Source: an uncultured Coriobacteriales bacterium (lineage in GTDB: Bacteria > Actinomycetota > Coriobacteriia > Coriobacteriales > UMGS124). From it: DNA of 12,131 nt. Where the stretch lies: positions 1 through 12,131 of the forward strand of contig CAIFEU010000045.1 of NCBI GenBank assembly GCA_903789505.1, in the 5' to 3' direction. Numbering within the stretch: position 1 is the stretch's first letter; each line of letters opens with the position of its first letter. The notes beneath the pieces are model-generated. The model saw only the letters and a list, made by a program, of their open reading frames with translations, was not told the DNA's origin and did no database searches. The translations under genes and the position numbers were made by a program. This document shows positions 7,460 through 12,131 of the stretch, in pieces.

Positions 7460-8743
7460 TCACTGGCGCAGCGCGCGCTCGAGGATGACGTCGCGCGTGC
7501 ACTCCTCAGGCGTGAAGGGGACGACGACGTCGGGGGCGATTCCCCTCCCGCGCATGCCCCTGCCCTCGTCTGCAGCCTTCGACTTGCTCATCGGGTAGAC
7601 GAAGACGAACCGGTCCTCGAACGCGATCGCGAGGGGATTGGAGTAGTCGAGGCTGCCGCGCGTCGCGCGCCCGACGACCGTCACGCGCGCGGACTGTCGC
7701 GCCACCCTGACGAACCACTCGGCCGCGTCGGCGCATCCGTCGTCCGTGAGCAGCACGACGCTCTGGCCCGCGGGCGCCGCCGCGATCGCGACGTCGTCGG
7801 GGCGCACGGTCTCCTCCACGTAGCCGGCGCCGCGGTTGGCGCGAACGAGCTCGAGGTTCTCGTCCATCCAGGTGAGCAGCCCCGCGCCCTCGCCCGCACC
7901 CTGCCCCTGGGCCAGGACGCGCAGCTGGGCTATCTGCCGCTCCCGGCGCGCGCAGTTCGCCTCCGTGTAGTTCGTGAGGACCGTCTCCGGCGCCTGGACC
8001 TCGGTGAGGTTCGTCGGCTCGTCGAAGACGTAGTCGAGCAGGGGGTACGCGTTCACCTCCGCGCCGCCCGAGCAGCCGCGCAGGTCGATGACGAGCCGGT
8101 CGGCGCGCGCGAGCCGTTCGGCGCCCGACGAGAGGGCCTGCGCCGCCTCGCCGTCGTCGAGCTGCGTCACGCGCAGCAGCAGCGTCGAGTCGCCGGGGGC
8201 GCTCAGCGTGCAGGGGTCCGGTCGGCGCGCGGCGAGGGGGAACGTGCGCAGCTTGACGCGCCTCGTCGTCCCGTCGGGGTGGCGCACCACCACCCTGGAG
8301 AGGTCGCACAGCACATCGTCCCACCTCTGGCGCTCCGGGTCCTTCTCCGACACGGGGTTGCCGAGCGCCTGGGCGAGGTACTCGTCGGGGTCCATGCTGC
8401 CCAAGGAGACGATCGCGTCGCCGAGGTGCATGCGCTCGTCCTCGCGGATGCGCGTCACGTAGAGCGCGTCGCCGTGGCGGTGCGTGTCGAAGCCACAGGC
8501 GAGCGGCGCGAAGCTCGAGTTGGTGCCGGGCAGGAACCTCAGGCTGGGGTCGCCCAGGCTCGCCAGCCGACGCGTCATGTGGGCGTAGAGCAGCCGGTCG
8601 TACAGGCCGTGCGAGCGCCAGGTCTCCTCCAGCAGCGCTGCCCAGTCCTAGGTCAGGCCGTCATCGCATTCCCGCATGCCTGCGTAGTCGTTGACGAGCG
8701 CCTCGAGGACCTGCCTCGCGACGTCGATTGGGGTGACCGCCAT
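7460..8743 (-). pseudogene. S41-family (C-terminal processing-type) peptidase, interrupted by an in-frame amber codon
   Basis: The full frame starts at ATG 8743-8741, directly after a good ribosome binding site (GAGAGGAAG), and ends at 7460: 427 codons before the final stop. It is open except for one TAG at 8650-8648 (codon 32), inside DDGLT-stop-DWAALLEETW. Past the stop the same frame continues without a shift into a clear S41 domain: LVIDLRGCSGGAE (canonical DLRxNxGG), then VVLLTDDGCADAAEWF and VTVVGRATRGSLDYSN. Internal ATG 8578 could give a 372-residue product but has no ribosome binding site at proper distance; GGAGGAG at 8630-8624 is about 45 nt away. The position where the family has its catalytic serine reads Asp (codon 339, 7729-7727). 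No signal peptide is seen, so the intact protein would be cytosolic. Alternatives to decay are a sequencing error at 8649, amber suppression, or a shortened pseudoenzyme. Confidence 0.75.
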
Positions 8744-8906
8744 CTGGCTTCCTCTCGATAGGATAGGGTAGTCGCACGTCAGCACGCCTGTCGATGAATA
8801 GAGTAGAATGATGCAACTATATACGGGCTACAGGCGCCTTCGGGCGGCGGACGCTGCTTCGCCGCCGCGATGACTACGATGGGACTTGACAAACATGGAG
8901 CAGACA
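8744..8906. promoter_or_regulatory. Divergent promoter region and structured leader before the DtxR-type regulator
   Basis: An AT-rich patch (8793-8823) contains TAGAAT (8804-8809) and TATATA (8818-8823), possible -10 elements for the rightward regulator gene; no good -35 is visible. Downstream, CGCC-TTCG-GGCG (8835-8846) is a UUCG tetraloop hairpin. It overlaps and competes with a second stem, GGCGGCG (8843-8849) with CGCCGCC (8860-8866). The two cannot form fully together. The TTGACA at 8886-8891 lies at the gene start and has no matching -10. Confidence 0.35.
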
Positions 8907-9404
8907 ATGGACGAAGCCTCGCAGGAGAAGCATATCGAGGAGCCGGTCCATCTGGCCCCGGCTCACGAAGACTACATCGAGGCGCTGGTGATCATCGAGC
9001 AGTCGGAGCACGTCGACGAGGTGCGCTCGGTCGACGTCGCGAAGCTCCTCGGCGTGTCCAAGGCCAGCGTGAGCAAGGCGCTGACGGTCCTGCGCGACGC
9101 AGGCTTGGTCGAGCAGCGCCGCTACGGCCGTGTCCATCTCACGCCTGCGGGCACTGCCTACGGGATGCAGGTGTGGGGCAGGCATCAGACGCTGCGGCGC
9201 TTCCTGATCGACGACCTCGGCGTCGCGCCCGAGGTCGCCAACGAGGAGGCGTGCCGCATGGAGCATGTCGTGAGCCAGGACACGATCGACAAGCTCTCCG
9301 CGTTCCTGCACGGCGAGCACGGGGGTTCCGAGGGCGACGAGACGAGCGAGGAGGCTCGCCGCGAGGCGCTCGAGGGCGGCGTCACCGTCAAGTTCGAGAA
9401 GTGA
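8907..9404 (+). CDS. DtxR/MntR-family metal-dependent transcriptional regulator
   Basis: The 165-residue protein has an N-terminal winged helix (about 20-85, recognition region LLGVSKASVSKALTVL) and a metal-binding/dimerisation domain (about 86-138). No SH3/FeoA domain is present, so it has the short MntR-like layout. Metal ligands expected by family alignment are D22 and E25 (HEDYIEA), H93 (GRHQTLRRF), C116, E119 and H120 (EEACRMEH). The Asp resembles MntR and the Cys resembles DtxR. It should be a cytosolic dimer that binds Mn or Fe and represses metal uptake genes; none lies in the window. ATG 8907 was chosen because GGAG (8897-8900) sits 6 nt upstream; ATG 8895 or TTG 8886 are in-frame alternatives. 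The C-terminal 25 or so residues are acidic and probably disordered. Confidence 0.93.
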   Translation: MDEASQEKHIEEPVHLAPAHEDYIEALVIIEQSEHVDEVRSVDVAKLLGVSKASVSKALTVLRDAGLVEQRRYGRVHLTPAGTAYGMQVWGRHQTLRRFLIDDLGVAPEVANEEACRMEHVVSQDTIDKLSAFLHGEHGGSEGDETSEEARREALEGGVTVKFEK

Positions 9405-9413
9405 GCTGCGGTG

Positions 9414-9464
9414 GGGCACGCGGCGCCCGCCTCGCGTGCCCTGGGCGGCGCGCCGAGCGCGCCG
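9414..9464 (+). terminator. Tandem hairpins downstream of the DtxR-type gene
   Basis: GGGCACGCG (9414-9422) pairs perfectly with CGCGTGCCC (9433-9441), nine nt after the regulator's stop. A second stem, CGGCGCGC (9446-9453) with GCGCGCCG (9457-9464), follows immediately. Neither has a T-tract. They are likely 3'-end structures of the regulator mRNA. Confidence 0.5.
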
Positions 9465-9591
9465 GTGGGCGACCTGCGCGCCAGTGCTCGCGCCGATGTC
9501 GTTCGCACATCGTCGGCTGCCCAGTGCTGGGAGACCAGCGGCGCGAGGGGGATGGCCGCTGCAATAGAGAAGCAATACAGGATTGCCCCAG

Positions 9592-9625
9592 AAAAAAGGG
9601 GAGGCCCGGTGGGGAGCCGGGCCTC
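9592..9625 (-). terminator. Rho-independent terminator, minus strand
   Basis: A perfect 9-bp GC-rich stem (9601-9609 with 9617-9625, 7-nt loop) is followed on the minus strand by CCC and six T (A6 at 9592-9597 on the plus strand). It is the only true stem-plus-T-run terminator seen in this intergenic region. The nearest minus-strand gene upstream ends 400 nt away, which is why a separate short transcript is suspected. Confidence 0.6.
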
Positions 9626-9719
9626 GCACAAGGAGGGATGCGACGCGATGTTCTCGCATCGCTGCGGGTAAGGGGGACCCGCATGTGTCAAGGAGGAATA
9701 AGGGGGTTCTCGCTTGACG
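9592..9719 (-). ncRNA. Candidate small structured RNA (four stem-loops ending in a terminator)
   Basis: Four consecutive inverted repeats fill a stretch with no convincing gene. Read on the minus strand they are: CTTGAC/GTCAAG (9718-9713 with 9692-9687, plus three inner pairs); ACCCGCA/TGCGGGT on the plus-strand map (9663-9669 with 9677-9683); GATGCGA/TCGCATC (9637-9643 with 9654-9660); and the 9-bp GAGGCCCGG/CCGGGCCTC (9601-9609 with 9617-9625), followed on the minus strand by CCC and T6. The minus-strand hexamer TAGTAT (9731-9726) would place a start near 9719, at the first stem; its -35 is poor. The motif CAAGGAGG recurs on the plus strand (9629-9636, 9689-9696). No known RNA family was recognised. 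It could instead be the processed 3'-UTR of the leftward gene ending at 10025, or simple intergenic hairpins. Confidence 0.33.
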
Positions 9720-9900
9720 ACACCCATACTAGATTTCGGGGCATCGCATTTGTGGATGGGGCGTGTTAGTCTCGTCACACAAAAGTGAAACTGCAGGTAA
9801 ACACTCATTTTTCTGTTCTTGAGAGCGACGAAAGCGGCGTCTTTCGTCACATGAGTGCCAACAAGGTGAATACTTTCTTAAAGTCTGCCTCGATTCGGCG
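9719..9900. other. AT-richer gene-free stretch with one perfect hairpin
   Basis: This part is visibly lower in GC than everything around it and carries no reading frame with a ribosome binding site. GACGAAAG (9827-9834) and CTTTCGTC (9841-9848) form a perfect 8-bp stem around CGGCGT. The only frames, from GTG 9785 on the plus strand and GTG 9850 on the minus strand, lack translation signals and run on into Arg-rich shadow sequence. The stretch may be regulatory or a remnant of foreign DNA. Confidence 0.4.
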
Positions 9901-9926
9901 TGGCCTACCGTCCGGCGCTGCCACCC

Positions 9927-10006
9927 GGGCAATTGCCCACGTCCGCGCGATTCCCCGGCGCCTTGCCCGCACGGGGCGTCGCGCGGGCAAGGCGCCCCGT
10001 GCGGGC
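9927..10006. repeat. Overlapping, mutually exclusive inverted repeats at the 3' end of the methyltransferase-like gene
   Basis: Repeat A pairs 9957-9970 with 9983-9996 (14 bp perfect, GGCGCCTTGCCCGC). Repeat B pairs 9965-9978 with 9993-10006 (14 bp perfect, GCCCGCACGGGGCG, extendable by two pairs). They share 9965-9970 and 9993-9996, so only one can form at a time. The palindrome GGGCAATTGCCC lies at 9927-9938. All are 18-100 nt beyond the stop of the leftward gene, where a terminator is expected, but no T-run follows. In the leftward transcript B would form first. Confidence 0.6.
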
Positions 10007-10024
10007 TCGCCGGTGTCAGGGGCG

Positions 10025-10891
10025 TCAGCGCCGGACGCGCGTCCCGCCGACCTCCGCGAAGATTGCGCCGCAGACTGCGGGGGAGGAGCCCGTCCCCAGC
10101 CCGATCAGGCATGCGCCCGCCTGGGTCAGGGTCTGCGCAGCCTGCGCCGCCTGGTCTGCGAGCCGGTCGCGTCGCGCGGGCGAGGGCAGGTGCGCGGGGG
10201 CGTCCAGGTCCGGAATTGCGACGAGGGGCAGGTCACACGCCTCCGCAATCGCCTGCAGGACCTTCGCGCTCGCCTCGACACCCATGCCCTCCACCCCGAG
10301 CGCCGCCGCGCCGGCGCCTTCGAGCTCCCGCGCCGCCGATGCCCAGCCCGAGGCGTCCTCGGAGGCGCCCTGAGCGAGGCACAGCGTCACTATCACGGGC
10401 ACCCCCGCGGCGGCTCGCGCGGCCGCGAGCGCGGGGAGGGCGGCGCGGGCGGTGGGGAACCCCGAGACGAGCAGCGCGTCGGGGTCCGCGCTCGCGAGCG
10501 CTTCCGCCTGTTCCGCGTAGAGCTCCCGGGCCACGAGCGGGCTGGAGGCGTCGTCGCCATCCTCCGCGGCGTGCTTGCACGGGGTCATCCTCGCCAGGAC
10601 ATGGGGGTAGCCCGCCCCCCTCGCGAGGCGGACGCCCTGCGCGTTGACCTGGGCCGTGACCCCCGCCAGCCCCGAGTCCGAGAGCCGGTCGCTCGTCGCC
10701 CCCGGGGTGTTGGTCCCCGCGACGTCCGCACCCGCGGCTCGGTACAGGGCGTGCATGTCCGCGACCGTCTCCGGCTCGCTCAGGTTCAGAGCGGGCATGA
10801 CCTCGTCGAACCCCTGGCTGCGCAGGGTGACGTCGGGCATGCCCTGCAACACGAGGACGTCGGTTCCGAGTCGCAGTGCTATGTCTGCCAT
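10025..10891 (-). CDS. Homocysteine S-methyltransferase-fold protein lacking the zinc-binding cysteines
   Basis: The 288-residue protein matches the homocysteine-binding (MetH N-terminal/BHMT-type) barrel along its whole length: NLSEPETVADMHALYRAAGA and DVAGTNTPGATSDRL (about 36-70), ARELYAEQAEAL (121-132), PDALLVSGF (137-145), VPVIVTLCLA (164-173) and a C-terminal barrel strand. Active family members hold zinc with one Cys in a GxNC motif and two in GGCCGT. Here those read GVEGM (199-203) and GLGTGSSP (264-271), so all three ligands are missing. Ordinary zinc-dependent methylation of homocysteine is therefore doubtful. The ATG at 10891-10889 was chosen for GGGAGG 8 nt upstream; the frame is open further upstream but non-homologous. 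It appears to stand alone. The next genes, a structured intergenic region to the left and a divergent small gene to the right, give no functional hint. Confidence 0.82.
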   Translation of the reverse strand: MADIALRLGTDVLVLQGMPDVTLRSQGFDEVMPALNLSEPETVADMHALYRAAGADVAGTNTPGATSDRLSDSGLAGVTAQVNAQGVRLARGAGYPHVLARMTPCKHAAEDGDDASSPLVARELYAEQAEALASADPDALLVSGFPTARAALPALAAARAAAGVPVIVTLCLAQGASEDASGWASAARELEGAGAAALGVEGMGVEASAKVLQAIAEACDLPLVAIPDLDAPAHLPSPARRDRLADQAAQAAQTLTQAGACLIGLGTGSSPAVCGAIFAEVGGTRVRR

Positions 10892-11154
10892 GTTTGGGAC
10901 CTCCCAGTCGTCATGCGGGCGCCCGCTGCCGGCGGGCGGGCCCGTCTGCCGCGCCGTCTCGGCGCGTCCGGTCACGACTAGCTTACGGCAGACGAGCGGC
11001 GCTGTCGCCCCGGACCGCCCATCGTCGCCCACGTCCCGTCCCCTCCATCTGTCAAGCGTATGCTAGCCTCGGAGCGCCCGCCTCGAGGGCGCCCCTCGGG
11101 CGCGTCCGCCGACGGGACGGCGCGCGGCGTTGACGACGGAAGGGGGTCGCGGCG
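10892..11154. promoter_or_regulatory. Divergent intergenic region with candidate promoters and GC palindromes
   Basis: This 263-bp gap has no gene. On the minus strand, GCGACA (11008-11003) and TAAGCT (10985-10980) are 17 nt apart, a candidate promoter for the methyltransferase-like gene with a leader of about 80 nt. In that leader, GCGGGC (10915-10920) and GCGGGC (10932-10937) can each pair with GCCCGC (10921-10926), and ACGACT (10974-10979) can pair with AGTCGT (10906-10911) next to the ribosome binding site. On the plus strand, TATGCT (11059-11064) is a possible -10 for the small gene. TTGACA on the minus strand (11055-11050) has no matching -10. Confidence 0.3.
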
Positions 11155-11412
11155 ATGGCACGCGATGGGAGCGCGGGGAAGGCGCCTTCGCGGGGGGACG
11201 CCGCCGGGCGGGAACGGGAGGCGCGCGGGCGCGTGCGGCGGATCCTGGAGTCGAGCTCGCTCGACCCCAACGTGTCCGCCGGGGCGCGACGCCCCGATGT
11301 CGCCGCCGACGCCCGGTTCGTGCGCGCGGAAAACGAGGACGACGATGGCTACGACCCCTACTCCGACCGACCCGGCGAGCGGCAGCAGTGGGGGCGCGAC
11401 CCATGGGATTAG
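11155..11412 (+). CDS. Small charged protein of unknown function upstream of galU
   Basis: An 85-residue protein starts at ATG 11155 with GGAAGGGGG about 8 nt upstream, a strong ribosome binding site. The N-terminal 40 residues are basic (GREREARGRVRRILESSS). The C-terminal half is acidic, with FVRAENEDDDGYDPYSDRP (55-73) and a final DPWD. It has no signal peptide, membrane segment or cysteine. The segment SLDPNVSAGARRPDVAADARFVRAEN does not look like an antisense shadow: codon use is normal for this genome and it stops cleanly. I recall similar short DPYSDRP...DPWD proteins in other Coriobacteriia but cannot verify that here. It is likely cytosolic and partly disordered. It lies 185 nt before galU on the same strand. 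Confidence 0.68.
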   Translation: MARDGSAGKAPSRGDAAGREREARGRVRRILESSSLDPNVSAGARRPDVAADARFVRAENEDDDGYDPYSDRPGERQQWGRDPWD

Positions 11413-11597
11413 GCGTGCGGGGAGCCCCTGCTGCCGGCGACGCGCTGTTTGCGCGTGCATGCGCGCCGCGTGTCCCAAGGGGGGCGCGCGTGCGCTAAAG
11501 TATCCGAGGCCGGGCGCCCCGCGCCGGAGGCGGCAGCGCGGCGTCGACGACGAGACCCTCGCCCCTCGGGGCGGACCAACAGGAGGCTTGTGAGCAC
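11413..11597 (+). promoter_or_regulatory. galU leader and candidate promoter
   Basis: This 185-bp gap contains the hairpin ACGCGC-TGTTT-GCGCGT (11440-11456), possibly the 3' end of the small gene. TAAAGT at 11496-11501, the only AT-rich hexamer, is a possible -10 for galU; the -35 region is not recognisable. AGGAGG (11581-11586) is the galU ribosome binding site, 11 nt before the ATG. Confidence 0.35.
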
Positions 11598-12131
11598 ATG
11601 AAGGCTATCATTCCCGCAGCAGGACTCGGCACCCGCTTTCTCCCGACCACCAAGTCGGTCCCCAAGGAGATGCTCCCCGTCCTCGACAAGCCAGTGATCC
11701 AGTACGTGGTGGAGGAGGCGCTGGCAGCCCCCGACTGCGACGGCTGCGTGATCGTCACCTCGCACAGCAAGCCTCTGATCGAGCAGTACTTCTCTGCCGA
11801 CCCCGAGTACGTGCAGATGCTCCGCGGTCGCGGCAAGGACGCGTACGCGGACGCCTGCGAGCATGCGGGCAGCCTTCCCGTCTCCTACATCTACCAGCAG
11901 AGCCCGCGTGGCTTGGGCGACGCCGTCCTGTGCGCCGCCCCCGCGACGGGCAGCGAGCCCTTCTACGTCCTGCTCGGCGATGTCGTCGTCCCCGAGCGCG
12001 CCATCCTCGGCAAGATGGCGCAGGTCTCCCGCGCGCACGGCGGCGCCAGCGTGATCGCGGTCATCGCCGTTCCTGACGACGAGGTCTCGCGCTTCGGCAT
12101 CATCGGCGGCCAGTGCTGCGGCCGGCTGGAG
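11598..12131 (+). CDS. galU: UTP-glucose-1-phosphate uridylyltransferase (partial, N-terminal 178 residues)
   Basis: This enzyme would make UDP-glucose from UTP and glucose-1-phosphate for glycolipid, wall and capsule synthesis, in the cytosol. The N-terminus MKAIIPAAGLGTRFLPTTKS (1-20) and KEMLPVLDKPVIQYVVEEAL (23-42) are the classic nucleotide-binding signature. VTSHSKPLIEQYF (53-65), QQSPRGLGDAVLCA (100-113) and the metal-site strand FYVLLGDVV (122-130) follow. Compared with E. coli GalU, GLGHAVL reads GLGDAVL and LPDV reads LGDV; these may be lineage-typical rather than defects. The frame is intact to the window's right edge. ATG 11598 is supported by AGGAGG at 11581-11586. Confidence 0.96.
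   Translation, partial: MKAIIPAAGLGTRFLPTTKSVPKEMLPVLDKPVIQYVVEEALAAPDCDGCVIVTSHSKPLIEQYFSADPEYVQMLRGRGKDAYADACEHAGSLPVSYIYQQSPRGLGDAVLCAAPATGSEPFYVLLGDVVVPERAILGKMAQVSRAHGGASVIAVIAVPDDEVSRFGIIGGQCCGRLE

Noticed and set aside
7385..8761. 458-codon plus-strand frame opposite the S41 gene
   Set aside because: Arg/Val/His-rich antisense shadow. The minus strand carries the recognisable S41 motifs in the complementary frame.
8886..8891. TTGACA as a -35 element for the DtxR-type gene
   Set aside because: It lies within or at the gene start, and no -10 is found 16-18 nt downstream (inside the coding sequence).
8874..9659. Attenuator leader peptide on the minus strand before the T6 terminator (starts MREHRVASLLVRG)
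   Set aside because: No biosynthetic gene follows on that strand; the next downstream DNA is antisense to the DtxR-type gene.
9686..9691. Minus-strand TTGACA (9691-9686) as promoter of the candidate small RNA
   Set aside because: The hexamer 17 nt downstream is CCCGCA, not a -10, and it lies inside the first stem-loop.
9785..10981. 398-codon plus-strand frame starting in the intergenic region
   Set aside because: No ribosome binding site at GTG 9785, and most of it is antisense to the methyltransferase-like gene with Arg/Gly-rich composition.
10892..11032. 47-residue N-terminal extension of the methyltransferase-like protein
   Set aside because: Not homologous to the family. ATG 10891 has GGGAGG at 8 nt and starts at the expected barrel strand.
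11698..11999. GalU substitutions GLGDAVL and LLGDVV as evidence of a defective enzyme
   Set aside because: The rest of the active-site signature is intact, and such variants are plausible in Actinobacteria; not enough to call inactivity from half the protein.
1..12131. CRISPR arrays, tRNA/rRNA genes, insertion sequences, attachment sites
   Set aside because: No regularly spaced direct repeats, tRNA cloverleaf, rRNA stretches, transposase motifs or flanking terminal repeats were seen on reading both strands.

Overview
The window is very GC-rich and densely coded, with strong Shine-Dalgarno sites and several GTG starts. It holds a Tat-exported flavin reductase of the fumarate reductase (flavocytochrome c) type and at least one, probably two, LuxR-type regulators whose N-terminal half is a polytopic membrane domain. 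This combination is characteristic of anaerobic gut or oral Actinobacteria of the class Coriobacteriia (Eggerthellaceae or Atopobiaceae/Olsenella-like). That assignment rests on gene content and protein style, not on a database search.

Layout, left to right. (1) Positions 1-596, minus strand: the N-terminal 198 residues of a membrane protein, probably the first half of a LuxR-type regulator, running off the left edge. (2) A 405-bp divergent intergenic region with an AT-rich promoter patch and a phased ACGTC repeat ending in an 18-bp inverted repeat. (3) 1002-2486, plus: the Tat-exported flavin reductase. (4) Two terminator-like hairpins between convergent genes, then a minus-strand thrC-pepT pair (threonine synthase and tripeptidase T) joined by a 4-nt GTGA overlap. 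(5) 5755-7377, plus: a complete 540-residue LuxR regulator with about 12 membrane segments. (6) A perfect 11-bp hairpin, then on the minus strand an S41 (tail-specific-type) peptidase gene broken by an in-frame amber codon at codon 32; its expected catalytic serine also reads Asp. (7) 8907-9404, plus: a DtxR/MntR metalloregulator. (8) About 620 bp without a convincing gene, rich in hairpins. It includes a run of four stem-loops ending, on the minus strand, in a GC stem and T6, a candidate small structured RNA. It also includes two mutually exclusive 14-bp inverted repeats. (9) 10025-10891, minus: a homocysteine S-methyltransferase-fold protein that lacks all three zinc-binding cysteines. (10) 11155-11412, plus: a small charged protein of unknown function, followed by (11) the first 178 residues of galU (UTP-glucose-1-phosphate uridylyltransferase), which runs off the right edge.

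How the parts fit together. The left end looks like a sensor/regulator plus respiratory-reductase module: a divergently transcribed membrane regulator beside a periplasm-facing flavoenzyme that would reduce an alpha,beta-unsaturated acceptor. No heme, FMN-binding or membrane electron-donor gene lies in the window, so the electron source must be encoded elsewhere. The middle is amino-acid and peptide metabolism plus metal regulation. The least explained parts are the flavin reductase substrate, the broken S41 gene, the Cys-less homocysteine methyltransferase-like protein and the structured 9.4-10.0 kb intergenic region.
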